This document shows positions 1-8,890 of a stretch of DNA of 64,000 bases, piece after piece. The stretch is from the NCBI RefSeq assembly GCF_004770905.1, contig NZ_RQHT01000014.1, positions 62,001 through 126,000 on the forward strand, written 5' to 3'. Under the pieces are notes generated by a model. It had not been told where the DNA came from. It made no database searches and worked only from the letters and a program-made list of their open reading frames with translations. The translations under genes and the position numbers were made by a program. The stretch comes from Leptospira bandrabouensis. GTDB lineage: Bacteria > Spirochaetota > Leptospiria > Leptospirales > Leptospiraceae. Within the stretch, counting starts at the first letter, position 1; each line of letters opens with the position of its first letter.

Positions 1-1062
1 TCTATCCCCCGCATACATCCCACCAATTTGTGGAAGGGTCACATGGGATTCATCTATGATGAGTAAAAAATCCATATTAGGAAAATAATCAAGTAAACAT
101 GCGGGCCTTTCGCCTTCCTGTCTACCCGTTAGGTGGCGAGAGTAGTTTTCGATCCCACTACAATATCCCAGTTCCACAAGCATCTCCATATCATAATTGG
201 TTCTGGATTCAATACGTTCTGCTTCGATATGTTTTCCTTGTTTTAGGAATTTTTCCTTTTGTTCCGCCATCTCAGTTTTAATTTTTTCGATAGCGTCTTT
301 AATTTTGGGACCAGAAGTGATAAAGTGTTTAGCAGGATAAACCACCACTCGGTCTAGTTTCATTTTTACCTTTCCGGTGAGTGGATCAATTTTGGAAAGT
401 CCATCAATTTCATCTCCAAATAGTTCAATCCGAATCCCTTCTTCTTGGTAAGAAGGCATAATTTCAATGGTATCCCCACGTACACGGAAATTACCACGGC
501 TAAAGTCTATATCGTTTCTTGCATATTGGATATGGAGAAATTTTCGAATGATTTGGTCCCTATCAATTTTATCTCCGATGCGTAACATTACCACCGAATT
601 CATATAATCTTCGGGAGAACCCAAACCATAAATACAAGATACAGAACTTACAATGATCACATCATCTCGTTCTAACAAACTGGAAGTTGCACGTAACCTA
701 AGTTTGTCGATCTCTTCGTTCATCGACATATCTTTCTCTATAAATGTATCAGAGGAAGGCACATAGGCTTCTGGTTGGTAGTAGTCGTAATAAGAGACAA
801 AATACTCTACAGCATTTTCAGGGAAAAATTCTTTAAACTCACGAAAGAGCTGGGCGGCAAGAGTTTTGTTATGTGACAAAATCAGAGTTGGTTTTTTGAC
901 ACGAGTGATGACCTCTGCCATCGTAAAGGTTTTACCAGAACCTGTTACACCGACTAGGGTAATTTTATTTTTACCCTCACCGAAGGACTTTGCAATATCT
1001 TCAATTGCTTTGACCTGGTCTCCGGCAGCCTTAAAAGGAGAAACCATTTTGAAATTTGCCAT
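1..1062 (-). CDS. uvrB: UvrABC excinuclease subunit B, N-terminal part (cut by window edge)
   Basis: UvrB is the DNA-damage-verifying helicase-like subunit of nucleotide excision repair; UvrA loads it and it then recruits UvrC. The 354 codons present start [16 protein letters not shown] and show Walker A 'GVTGSGKT', the '[10 protein letters not shown]' motif, the beta-hairpin region '[12 protein letters not shown]', 'SVSCIYGLG', and Walker B 'DESHV' near the edge. The start is the ATG at 1062. A full UvrB is about 660 residues, so slightly more than half is inside the window. It lies 6 bp downstream of the HATPase gene on the same strand. Identification is certain from these motifs. Confidence 0.97.
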   Translation of the reverse strand, partial: MANFKMVSPFKAAGDQVKAIEDIAKSFGEGKNKITLVGVTGSGKTFTMAEVITRVKKPTLILSHNKTLAAQLFREFKEFFPENAVEYFVSYYDYYQPEAYVPSSDTFIEKDMSMNEEIDKLRLRATSSLLERDDVIIVSSVSCIYGLGSPEDYMNSVVMLRIGDKIDRDQIIRKFLHIQYARNDIDFSRGNFRVRGDTIEIMPSYQEEGIRIELFGDEIDGLSKIDPLTGKVKMKLDRVVVYPAKHFITSGPKIKDAIEKIKTEMAEQKEKFLKQGKHIEAERIESRTNYDMEMLVELGYCSGIENYSRHLTGRQEGERPACLLDYFPNMDFLLIIDESHVTLPQIGGMYAGDR

Positions 1063-1068
1063 AGGAAC

Positions 1069-1752
1069 CTATGTTAGTTTACGAGTTGCTTTGAGTATAG
1101 CTTGTTTTCGATTGTCGCTAATTTCTAAATCAACCGAATCGAAAAGTTTTTGCATAACCATCATACCACGCATGAGTGTTGCTGTGGAAGAAAACTTGCC
1201 CCTTTGAATATCGTCTTCTAGATTAAAATCTTTTACTGTATTGATCATTTCAATGGTAAAGTTTTTGTGTTTGTCAATTTGAAATATAACTTCCACTCCT
1301 CCACCATCACCATACTTTGCGGCATTCTCAACAGCCTCAACAGTGGCTATACAAAGATCCATACGTAGGTCTTCAATGATCCCATTTCGTTTTAGAAAAT
1401 AATCAAGCCTAGCTCGAACATATTGCATGGGATTGTAAGGTAGTGCACCAAGGATTACAAACTGTTCGGAAGTACCCATCTTGCGAATGATAGGAGAAGA
1501 TTCAGCCAACAAATATTCCCTGGGGTCCAAGGGGTTTGTGGTGATGATTCCGTCTTTGATAAAGTCATCCAGGACTGAGGTCATGGTTTCCAAAGTTGTA
1601 TTTGGATTGTCCTTAAATTTCCTTTGGGTTTCCATAAACACCCAAGAATAGAAATCGTTCACATTCCCCGAGAGGCCATTGGAGAACAAAGTTTTCACTT
1701 CTTTCTCTAACTCAGTTCTGGAGAGAGGGAACGGCATATATTCCCATTTCAA
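1069..1752 (-). CDS. Anti-sigma-factor-type HATPase (RsbW/SpoIIAB-like) protein
   Basis: The protein has 227 residues. The C-terminal half carries a GHKL ATPase N-box ('ATVEAVENAAKYG', roughly residues 135-148) and a weak glycine box ('LMRGMMVMQKLFD'), the pattern of serine-kinase anti-sigma factors (HATPase_c_2). The N-terminal ~110 residues match nothing I recognise. Such proteins usually phosphorylate an anti-anti-sigma partner, but none is encoded beside it; the downstream neighbour is uvrB. The glycine box lacks the usual GxGL form, so kinase activity is uncertain. A second GHKL protein lies at 4821-5525. Family call good, role unknown. Confidence 0.75.
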   Translation of the reverse strand: MKWEYMPFPLSRTELEKEVKTLFSNGLSGNVNDFYSWVFMETQRKFKDNPNTTLETMTSVLDDFIKDGIITTNPLDPREYLLAESSPIIRKMGTSEQFVILGALPYNPMQYVRARLDYFLKRNGIIEDLRMDLCIATVEAVENAAKYGDGGGVEVIFQIDKHKNFTIEMINTVKDFNLEDDIQRGKFSSTATLMRGMMVMQKLFDSVDLEISDNRKQAILKATRKLT

Positions 1753-1785
1753 GGGGAACGGAAGAGTTGTAAATTGTTTTATCCT

Positions 1786-2253
1786 TTAAGGATTAGTCCG
1801 TGTTTTCTCTTGGCGCAGTGCTTCATAAAGTACAATGGCAACGGCATTGGAAAGATTGATCGATCGACTCACCTCTGCCATAGGTAAGGATATAATATGT
1901 TCTGGAGGGCAAGACTTGTGGATTTCTTCCGGAAGTCCTGAGGTTTCACGGCCAAACAAAAAAACGTCAGTCTTTTGGAAAGTTACATCCCAGTACACTT
2001 TGGTCCCAAATTTGGATACTAGGAAAATTCGACTCCCTTCCGCTTCCTTTTGAGTTCGGAATTCTTCAAAATCTGCAAACCGACGTAAATCCAGATCTTT
2101 CCAATAGTCAAGTCCTGCACGCCTGACTGCCTTTTCCGAAAGGTCAAAAGAGGGTTCCCCCACAATGGATAGGGGAACACCGGCATTCACACAAAGCCTT
2201 GCTATATTACCGGTGTTAGGTGGAATCTCTGGTTTAAAAAGCGCGATCTCCAA
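1786..2253 (-). CDS. trmL: tRNA (cytidine/uridine-34 2'-O)-methyltransferase TrmL
   Basis: This SPOUT-family methyltransferase methylates the ribose of the wobble base in leucine tRNAs. Its 155 residues match the usual TrmL length (E. coli 157). Diagnostic motifs are the N-terminal 'PEIPPNTGNIARLC', 'RRAGLDYW', the trefoil-knot segments 'LFGRETSGLP' and 'SINLSNAVAIVLYEALRQ'. It sits 33 bp upstream of the HATPase gene and 8 bp downstream of the S1-domain gene on the same strand, so it probably belongs to one transcript of translation-linked genes. Confidence 0.93.
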   Translation of the reverse strand: MEIALFKPEIPPNTGNIARLCVNAGVPLSIVGEPSFDLSEKAVRRAGLDYWKDLDLRRFADFEEFRTQKEAEGSRIFLVSKFGTKVYWDVTFQKTDVFLFGRETSGLPEEIHKSCPPEHIISLPMAEVSRSINLSNAVAIVLYEALRQEKTRTNP

Positions 2254-2261
2254 TTCGTGAA

Positions 2262-3416
2262 TTACTTTTTATTCTTTTTTTCCAAAGATTTTTGAAGGGC
2301 AAGACCAAAACTAGAAACGGCACCTGTTGTTTCCTCTTTGGACATATACTCTTGGTATTCCATCCGGTCTTTGGCCTCTGCCGCCTTAGAAATTGACAAA
2401 GCTATTTGTCTTTTTTCTGGATTGATCTCCATTACAAACACTTCTAACTTTTGGCCAGGATTAAAAACAGTATTCAGTGGAGTGCGAGACGGAACGCCAG
2501 TTTCTTTGTTTGGAACAAGTCCAGAAAAATCATCACCTAACCGAACAAAGAGGCCAAAAGGTTTGATCGACTCTAAAGTTCCTGTTACAATATCAGATTC
2601 TTTAAAAGGAAGTTTCCCGGACCAAGGATCTGATAAAAAGTCTTTTACACTGAGAGAGATTTTGTTCGTAGCCCAATCGAGCGTAAGAATTTTGGCACGC
2701 AAAGTTTCTCCCACACGGAACTCGGTAGTGAGATCAGCATTTTTTTTGTAAGTGGCTTCTGATTGAGGAACCAAGGCATCAAACCCGTCCATATCCACAA
2801 TCAGTCCAAATTTATGGATACTTTTTACTGTGCAAGACACAAACATACCTGCTTTTAGTTCATCACGTAACAGTTGTTTTTTGGCTTCTCTTTCTTTATC
2901 AGCAATTTTTTTCTGAGACAAAACAATTTTATTTTGTTTTTTCCCAATTTCAGAAATCACAAATTTGATACGTTTGCCTGCGATATTTTTTCCTTTTAAG
3001 GAAACATCTAATTGGCTGAAAGGTACAAATGCTTGATGACTTCCCAGTTTGACATCCCATCCGCCACTTGCTTCCACAAGCATTTGGCCAAGTACAGGAA
3101 TTTCATATTGAGCTGCCATCTCCATATTTTCTTCTGTTAGGTTGTCTCCAGAGAGACAAGTGGTAAAATAAAAATCGCCTGAGTTCTCTTTTAAAAAATA
3201 AACAACAAGTGAATCGCCAACCTTAGGCAAAACTTCTTCTCTCCATTCTTCGACTGAGATATTTCCTGTAATTTTATTTTCTATGGTTCGAATGAACACA
3301 TAATCATTTTTAACAGCTGTTACTTTAGCTTCATGGCGAGAGCCAGGTTCAATGGATTGTCTTTTTTTAAAACTTTCTTCTAATAAACGTTCAAATTCTG
3401 AGGATGGGCCTTTCAT
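2262..3416 (-). CDS. Four-S1-domain RNA-binding protein (RpsA-like)
   Basis: The 384 residues are built from four OB-fold S1 units at about 20-85, 98-170, 185-257 and 270-345. The last two are the clearest ('GMFVSCTVKSIHKFGLIVDM', 'VTGTLESIKPFGLFVRL'). The lysine-rich C-terminus ends 'LEKKNKK'. Bacterial ribosomal protein S1 normally has six domains in Gram-negatives and four in Firmicutes, so this may be an S1 paralogue that binds mRNA rather than the main S1. The start ATG overlaps the stop of the upstream amidohydrolase-like gene by 4 bp, indicating translational coupling. Confidence 0.8.
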   Translation of the reverse strand: MKGPSSEFERLLEESFKKRQSIEPGSRHEAKVTAVKNDYVFIRTIENKITGNISVEEWREEVLPKVGDSLVVYFLKENSGDFYFTTCLSGDNLTEENMEMAAQYEIPVLGQMLVEASGGWDVKLGSHQAFVPFSQLDVSLKGKNIAGKRIKFVISEIGKKQNKIVLSQKKIADKEREAKKQLLRDELKAGMFVSCTVKSIHKFGLIVDMDGFDALVPQSEATYKKNADLTTEFRVGETLRAKILTLDWATNKISLSVKDFLSDPWSGKLPFKESDIVTGTLESIKPFGLFVRLGDDFSGLVPNKETGVPSRTPLNTVFNPGQKLEVFVMEINPEKRQIALSISKAAEAKDRMEYQEYMSKEETTGAVSSFGLALQKSLEKKNKK

Positions 3417-4783
3417 TTTGCGGTTCCTTCCTTGGTGGGTTTTGGGGTATAAACCAATTTTCCTCCTAATACCATGGATTCAATTGGAAATATTCCGGAA
3501 GCACGTTTCAGAGGATTTTCGTCGTGAATGGAGAAATGAGCAGGTCCACCCACCCGGATTTTCCCCTCGTGGTCTGCGCCCATATAGGAACAAGTGCGAA
3601 GGGTCAAGGTTTGGATGATTTCCCTGCGGATTTGTGATACAGATTCCGGATCTCTATTTGTGGAAAGAATACTTGGGGAAAAACTGCCGAAAAGGGAGGC
3701 CCAAAACCCAGGTTGCCCATTCACAAACTCGGCCTTCCTTTCCTCTGGTTTAGCCAAAAGGGTCTCCCAAAGTCGGATTTCCACAATGGCAGCTTGTCCA
3801 GGGAAAAGTCCCCAATGCCCTGCCCCGCTGGCAAAAAGTAAATTTTTCCCCACTTCGGCCTCTGCCTGGAAAGTAGACTTGTATTGAGAAAAGGAAATTT
3901 TTTCTGAACTTTCCTCATCGCCTTCCCAAGAAAGGGAGTCCTTCCAACGCGATCCAAAAACTGAATGGAGACGAGACCAAATTTGGACTTCTTCCTTTCC
4001 CAGTTCTGGATTCGATTTTAATTCCTGGAGATACATAATAGACAACATAGGGGCCCAACGGAAGTCCCGTTTTTGAGCTCGGTATAAATTGGTTCCCTCT
4101 GGCATGGGATGGAAAATCACCGCAAAACCGGTATCCAATGCATCCTCCCAGCTGGTTTTATCCGCAAAGGTATAAGCAACAGGAAGATACCCTCTTTCCT
4201 CTCCTTCTCTGCGTTTGGCAAAAAGTTCCGTTTGAGAAAATCCCCGGTTTTCCACTTCTTTTAAAAAGATAGGGAGGTGACGGTTCCTTTTCGAATCTGG
4301 GGATCCGGAAAGCCCTGATTGGTAAAGAGTTTCTTTCCTCAAAGCAAGTTCTGGATACAAAGCCGGTTTTTGGGATTGGGTGATGATAGGAGACAACCAC
4401 TTCGATTTGGAAATTTCGGTTTGTAAGTTGGATGCATTTGGATCCCCGACTGACTCAATGTGGCTAAATCCTGCCGCTAAAAACCCGGAAAGATAAGTGG
4501 AAATCTCCTCGCGCCCTGTCTTTCCGCCCCGTGCGTTGGAACCTAAAGTGACAGAAGCATCACAAAATCCAGGCAATAAGTATTTTGTTTGTACAATGGG
4601 AGCTGAAGCCTTTAGGGAAATGATTTTGCCTTGGACCACCTCTAGATCGACAAATCCGCCAAAATTGGATTTTTCACTATCCCAAATTCGGACTGATTTC
4701 ATTTTCAAATTTTGAGACAAAAGTATCGTAGGGGCAAAAGCCGATAAAAATAAGGAGAGGAATAGAAGCCTGCGGTTTTTCAT
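3413..4783 (-). CDS. Secreted amidohydrolase-like protein lacking metal ligands
   Basis: The 456 residues begin with a signal peptide (hydrophobic core ~6-20, cleavage near 'LLSQ'). The amidohydrolase scaffold is recognisable: 'LPGFCDASVTLG' (69-81) stands where functional members have PGxxDxHxH, so both His ligands are Ser and Thr. 'AVIFHP' keeps one His of the IxH strand, 'ASGAGHWG' replaces the usual GTDxG Asp, and the C-terminus has the family's 'GKIRVGGPAHFSI' and 'VLGGKLVYTPKP'. The fold is kept but the metal site is gone, so it is probably a pseudoenzyme or binding protein. It overlaps the S1 gene by 4 bp downstream. Confidence 0.75.
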   Translation of the reverse strand: MKNRRLLFLSLFLSAFAPTILLSQNLKMKSVRIWDSEKSNFGGFVDLEVVQGKIISLKASAPIVQTKYLLPGFCDASVTLGSNARGGKTGREEISTYLSGFLAAGFSHIESVGDPNASNLQTEISKSKWLSPIITQSQKPALYPELALRKETLYQSGLSGSPDSKRNRHLPIFLKEVENRGFSQTELFAKRREGEERGYLPVAYTFADKTSWEDALDTGFAVIFHPMPEGTNLYRAQKRDFRWAPMLSIMYLQELKSNPELGKEEVQIWSRLHSVFGSRWKDSLSWEGDEESSEKISFSQYKSTFQAEAEVGKNLLFASGAGHWGLFPGQAAIVEIRLWETLLAKPEERKAEFVNGQPGFWASLFGSFSPSILSTNRDPESVSQIRREIIQTLTLRTCSYMGADHEGKIRVGGPAHFSIHDENPLKRASGIFPIESMVLGGKLVYTPKPTKEGTAK

Positions 4784-4820
4784 GCTAGCGGTCTTAGTTA
4801 CCTTGACAGTAAGGACTAGA

Positions 4821-5525
4821 ATGGAAAAGATTTCGGGTATGGGAAAGGAAACAAGCGAGATTTCTGATCACATCAAATTACACATCGAAAATGGGAAAAT
4901 TCTCTCGCTAAAAACGCACCGGGTTTCCAAATCTGTGGAGGAACATATCAAGGAAGCGGTAGGCCTCATCCTAGATCGCCTTACTTATCCTACCCTCGTC
5001 CCCACTCTTTACACCATCATCAAAGAATTAGCAATCAATGCTTGTAAGGCCAACCAAAAACGTGTGTTTTTTGAAGAACGTGGCTACAGTATGTTAAATC
5101 CTTCTGAATATGCAAGAGGGGTCAGAGAATACCGAGAGATGTTTTCGGAAGAAATGTCCAATGAATTTGGAATGAAAGCCAAAAAGAAGGGATACTACTG
5201 CTTAATTAATTTTAAATTCAATGACGATGGAATCACCATCGAAGTCATCAACAACACACCCATTGCCAAAGAAGAAGAAAAAGCCATCCGTGAACGATTG
5301 GAAAAGGGAATGGTGTATGATGATATCGCTCAGTTCTATATGGACAATGCGGATACAACAGAAGGTGCAGGTCTTGGACTTGCCCTCATTCTCATTATGT
5401 TAAAAGGGGAAGGTATCGATCCCAATTTCTTTCGTATCATCATCGGAGAAGACTCTACCATCGCTCGTTTAGAAATTCCTCTCTCTGATAAATTCATTTC
5501 TGTCCGCGACCCAAACCAAATTTAA
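4821..5525 (+). CDS. GHKL-type ATPase (histidine-kinase-like) protein
   Basis: About 234 residues from the ATG at 4821, chosen because AAGGA at 4811-4815 is ideally spaced; an in-frame ATG at 4782 would overlap the divergent neighbour's start and has no Shine-Dalgarno. It has an N-box ('IIKELAINACKANQK') and a good glycine box ('TTEGAGLGLALILIML') separated by a helical insert. There is no dimerisation-phosphoacceptor domain, membrane segment or sensor domain, so it is a stand-alone ATPase module that may act as a kinase or switch. It is 3 bp upstream of the glycosyltransferase gene. Confidence 0.72.
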   Translation: MEKISGMGKETSEISDHIKLHIENGKILSLKTHRVSKSVEEHIKEAVGLILDRLTYPTLVPTLYTIIKELAINACKANQKRVFFEERGYSMLNPSEYARGVREYREMFSEEMSNEFGMKAKKKGYYCLINFKFNDDGITIEVINNTPIAKEEEKAIRERLEKGMVYDDIAQFYMDNADTTEGAGLGLALILIMLKGEGIDPNFFRIIIGEDSTIARLEIPLSDKFISVRDPNQI

Positions 5526-5528
5526 TTT

Positions 5529-6371
5529 ATGCCTCTTCCTTTATCCTGTGCCATCATTACCCAGAACGAAGAGGATAATATATCTCGCACTCTCGTTGCC
5601 CTTTCCTTTATTGAAGATATCGTAGTCATTGATTCTGGTTCTACTGACAAAACTGTTGAGATAGCAAAATCTTTAGGTGCACGTGTATTCTATCGTAAGT
5701 TCGTAAATTATGCGGATCAAAAAAACTTTGCCATTGCACAAACTAAATACGATTGGGTACTTGCAGTCGATGCCGATGAAGTGGTATCCAACGGATTAAA
5801 AGCAGAAATCACAGAATTATTTACAAAAAATAAATTACAATCGGAAGGATTCCTAATTCCCCGGTTGACCTATTATTTGGGTAAGTGGATCCGATTTGGT
5901 GGATACTACCCTAATTACCAAATTCGTTTGTTTAAAAAAACGGCTGGCGAGTTTAGCGGTGGTTTGGTGCACGAAAGAGTGAAACTCATCGGAAAACCAA
6001 TCAAACTAAAAAATCCACTCTATCATTATTCCTATAAAAACATTTCCGATCATTTAAAGTTTATTGATCGCTATTCTAGTCTTTTTGCTGAGGAAGAATT
6101 CCGAAAAGGAAAATCGAGTTCAGTACTTTGGGCTTTTTTGAAAGGTTGTTTTAAAGGATTTTATATGTATTGGATTCGGCTGGGAATCCTAGATGGGAAA
6201 CAAGGATTTGTTTTGGCACTTCTAGGATTTTATTATAACTTTCTCAAGTATTTAAAGTTATATGAAAAGTCGAATTCAATCTCTTCTTTCTTTGTTATGG
6301 TTGATTCGGTTCATGATGTAAAGAGCCGTAAATCCACCAAGAAAGATAGCAACCAAGTTCACGTTGGATAA
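5529..6371 (+). CDS. Glycosyltransferase family 2, LPS-core type (WaaE/KdtX-like)
   Basis: Within 280 residues the GT-A nucleotide-sugar-binding core is clear: 'CAIITQNEEDNISRTL', 'VVIDSGSTDKTVEIAKSLGA', and the metal-binding 'AVDADE'. The middle 'GFLIPRLTYYLGKWIRFGGY' followed by 'HERVKL' is typical of the WaaE-like branch that adds sugars to the LPS inner core. A C-terminal hydrophobic segment ('GFVLALLGFYYNFLKYLKLY') could associate with the membrane. The last ~32 residues are read across the 3' end of the convergent gene at 6276-6620 and are low-complexity and charged. The acceptor sugar cannot be told. Confidence 0.85.
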   Translation: MPLPLSCAIITQNEEDNISRTLVALSFIEDIVVIDSGSTDKTVEIAKSLGARVFYRKFVNYADQKNFAIAQTKYDWVLAVDADEVVSNGLKAEITELFTKNKLQSEGFLIPRLTYYLGKWIRFGGYYPNYQIRLFKKTAGEFSGGLVHERVKLIGKPIKLKNPLYHYSYKNISDHLKFIDRYSSLFAEEEFRKGKSSSVLWAFLKGCFKGFYMYWIRLGILDGKQGFVLALLGFYYNFLKYLKLYEKSNSISSFFVMVDSVHDVKSRKSTKKDSNQVHVG

Positions 6372-6620
6372 TTGAGTGGATCCAATTTTGGGTGACATGA
6401 GCCACATGATGATGTCGCGAATGTAAGTTTGGAAGGTTGCAAAAACGATTAAGGCACCAATCCCTGCAACGAATGTAGATCCCCAAAATTTTCCGAGTAA
6501 GTCTTTACGTTTATAATAATAAAAATAATAGGCACAGGCTGCGGATGCGAGAAAAAAGAATAAAATATCTACTAGAATGGTCCACGGTTCTGATGGTGCG
6601 GCAAGCGGTAATGAAATCAT
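6276..6620 (-). CDS. Small integral membrane protein, unknown function
   Basis: The 114 residues have three predicted membrane helices (about 13-33, 44-64 and 86-105) separated by short charged loops such as 'YYKRKDLLG'. It matches no family I can name. Convergent to the glycosyltransferase and overlapping its last 96 bp. The clean transmembrane pattern in this frame supports this gene over the glycosyltransferase tail in the overlap. It is monocistronic, as aroE starts in the other direction 75 bp away. Confidence 0.65.
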   Translation of the reverse strand: MISLPLAAPSEPWTILVDILFFFLASAACAYYFYYYKRKDLLGKFWGSTFVAGIGALIVFATFQTYIRDIIMWLMSPKIGSTQLSNVNLVAIFLGGFTALYIMNRINHNKERRD

Positions 6621-6694
6621 TGATCTTGTACCTGTCTATTACCTATTTTCGGTAAGCCATAGTTTAGTCCATAAGATAAAAAAAGAGGTTTTCC

Positions 6695-7585
6695 TTGTAT
6701 TCAAAACACACTGAACTATTTGGCATCTTGGGATATCCCTTAGGCCATACCCTTTCCCCTTGGATTCACAACACACTCTTCCAACTCTCTGGATATGATG
6801 GAGTGTATTTGGTTTTCGAAAACAAACGATGGAACGAGATCGGTCTTCGTCCCTTACTCGAATTAGGTGTCCGGGGAGTATCTGTAACCATACCTTTCAA
6901 AGAATGGGCGTATTCACAAGCGAACATTGTTTGTAAGGCTTCCCAAACGATGGGTTCATCCAACACCCTACTCTTTCGCGAAGGGATTGAGGCTGTGAAT
7001 ACAGATGGAACGGGTGCCGTCAGGTCCATTCTCGAAGCCAATCCCGATCTTTTAGATCCCAATCAGGAAAAACAAATTTTAGTTCTCGGGAGTGGGGGAA
7101 GTGCCAAAGGAATTATATTTTCCATCGCAGAATCGCTCCAAAAAAAGGCGAAGCTGGGAAAGATCCAAAGAAAGGTCAAAATCCTTGCAAGAAATGAATT
7201 TGCAACCAAAGAGATTCTCAATTCTTTAGGAAATCCAGAATGGCTTGGCGTTACTACCAATGAAAAATCTTTAGAAGAAGCGGAAAACTATGACCTTGTC
7301 ATCCATACAACTCCTGTTGGTATGAAAGGATTTGGTGGAAAACCAATTCTAAACTCCGACTTTTTTACCAAGAAACACACGTTATTCGACATTGTTTACA
7401 ATCCTTTAGAAACCGATTTAGTCAAACAGGCAAAGAAAAAAAAAGCAGAGATCATTCCTGGTTACCATATGTTACTCTACCAAGGGATTCGACAATTTGA
7501 ACTATTTACAAATATTCAAACAAAACAGAAATGGATAAGGAAGGTAGAATCACTCCTTCTCAAACAATTAAAAAATCGTAATTAA
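6695..7585 (+). CDS. aroE: Shikimate dehydrogenase
   Basis: This enzyme performs the NADPH-dependent reduction of 3-dehydroshikimate to shikimate in aromatic amino acid synthesis. Its 296 residues include the substrate site 'GYPLGHTLSPWIHN', 'VSVTIPFKEW' with the catalytic Lys, 'NTDGTGAV', the dinucleotide loop 'VLGSGGSAKGI', and 'DIVYNPLETDL'. Translation starts at a TTG (6695) behind AAGAGG with a 6-nt spacer; no in-frame ATG fits the family N-terminus. The next gene is folC, 43 bp on. Confidence 0.95.
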   Translation: MYSKHTELFGILGYPLGHTLSPWIHNTLFQLSGYDGVYLVFENKRWNEIGLRPLLELGVRGVSVTIPFKEWAYSQANIVCKASQTMGSSNTLLFREGIEAVNTDGTGAVRSILEANPDLLDPNQEKQILVLGSGGSAKGIIFSIAESLQKKAKLGKIQRKVKILARNEFATKEILNSLGNPEWLGVTTNEKSLEEAENYDLVIHTTPVGMKGFGGKPILNSDFFTKKHTLFDIVYNPLETDLVKQAKKKKAEIIPGYHMLLYQGIRQFELFTNIQTKQKWIRKVESLLLKQLKNRN

Positions 7586-7628
7586 ATCGATTCCCACATT
7601 TAAGGAAGGATTACAAAAAAAACTCTAT

Positions 7629-8828
7629 ATGTTGTTTTTAGATTTTTTACATAGTTTACAAAACATAGAAAAAACAAGGAACTTCAATGTTTTTAAAAAC
7701 TATTCTTTAGATGGACTCTCTGAACTTTTTTTATATGTGCAATCTAAACACAAGTTAAAGAAACCAATTCGTATCAGTGTGGTTGGAACCAATGGAAAAG
7801 GATCTACTTCCCATTACCTTGCATCACTTTTGTCCATTCTTGGATACAAAACTGGACTTTACACTTCCCCCCACCTTTTGACACCACTAGAACGATTTCA
7901 AATCTTTGTAGATGGAAAACCTCAGGTTCCTAAAGAAGAGGTAGTAAATTCGTTTTTTAAGAATACAATCCTTCCTGATTTAGAAAAATTTAAATCACTT
8001 TCCTATTTTGAATTTTTAACCATTTTTTCTTATCTCTATTTTGCAAAAGAAAATACAGATTTCGAAATTTGGGAAGCAGGACTTGGAGGAAGACTTGACG
8101 CCACAAAACTCTTGTATGCCGACCATGTTATACTTACTAAAATTGGTTTGGATCATTCTGAAATTTTAGGAAATACCAAGGAAAAAATTTGTTTGGAGAA
8201 ACTAGGAATCCTAACAGACACTTGTCGAAATCTTTTGGTGATGGATCCCGAAGAAGATTCCTTAAGAACTCTCATTCAAAATTTTCCCAAAGGAAAAACT
8301 AAAACGCAAATCCTCCCCCTTGAAAGAAAACCCACGTATTTAGAAACAAACTTTCTTTTTTCCCAAGCAGCACTCAGCTGTCTTTATCCCGACCTAACTC
8401 CAAAACTAAATTCGATAACCTTCGAATCTGTAGCAAAACCTCGGGGCCGCATGGAAGTGTTAAAAAACTCTCCCAAAATTGTTTTTGATCCGGCCCATAA
8501 CCCGGACGCCATCGCTATGACAACAGCAGAGTTTGCCAAAACACATCCTTCTTTTTCCTTGCTTCTCGGTAGCCTCCCCGACAAAGACCAAGAAGGGATA
8601 CTTTCGCAATTGTTGGAACTTCCCCTCCAATCTCTGGTTTTATGGGAAGGAAGCGGTTTTGGAACCTTCCCAACCCTACCGGAATCACTTAAGTCGGTGA
8701 CCCAGAGAATCCAGAGAGAAGAAGATTTATCTCCTCTATTTCAAGGCAGATTTCCGGTATTGGTGTTAGGAAGTTTTCGGCTCTATGGAATTGTGGCAAA
8801 ATTAATACAAAATACAACAAACATGTAA
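7629..8828 (+). CDS. folC: Bifunctional folylpolyglutamate / dihydrofolate synthase
   Basis: A 399-residue Mur-ligase-family enzyme that ligates glutamate to (dihydro)folate. It shows P-loop 'VVGTNGKGSTSHYLASLL', 'GLYTSPHLLTPLERF', 'IWEAGLGGRLDATK', 'LDHSEILGNT' and the C-domain 'FDPAHNPDAI'. The Shine-Dalgarno (AAGGAAGGA, 7602-7610) lies unusually far from the ATG at 7629, but no nearer in-frame start is visible. The branch (dual FolC versus FPGS only) cannot be settled by eye. Confidence 0.93.
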   Translation: MLFLDFLHSLQNIEKTRNFNVFKNYSLDGLSELFLYVQSKHKLKKPIRISVVGTNGKGSTSHYLASLLSILGYKTGLYTSPHLLTPLERFQIFVDGKPQVPKEEVVNSFFKNTILPDLEKFKSLSYFEFLTIFSYLYFAKENTDFEIWEAGLGGRLDATKLLYADHVILTKIGLDHSEILGNTKEKICLEKLGILTDTCRNLLVMDPEEDSLRTLIQNFPKGKTKTQILPLERKPTYLETNFLFSQAALSCLYPDLTPKLNSITFESVAKPRGRMEVLKNSPKIVFDPAHNPDAIAMTTAEFAKTHPSFSLLLGSLPDKDQEGILSQLLELPLQSLVLWEGSGFGTFPTLPESLKSVTQRIQREEDLSPLFQGRFPVLVLGSFRLYGIVAKLIQNTTNM

Positions 8829-8850
8829 AATTAAACTTTACAAATGAATC

Positions 8851-8890
8851 CTGAACGACATTGTTCTTTTAGGAAACATTGTTCAGAACC
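8851..8890 (+). promoter_or_regulatory. Possible TetR autoregulatory operator
   Basis: Just ahead of the TetR gene the octamer CATTGTTC occurs twice as a direct repeat, the first copy within GAACGACATTGTTC (GAAC...GTTC inverted) and the second leading into the 9-bp palindrome GTTCAGAAC. Inverted repeats at this position commonly serve TetR autoregulation. No binding data; the call is inference from position and symmetry. Confidence 0.3.
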
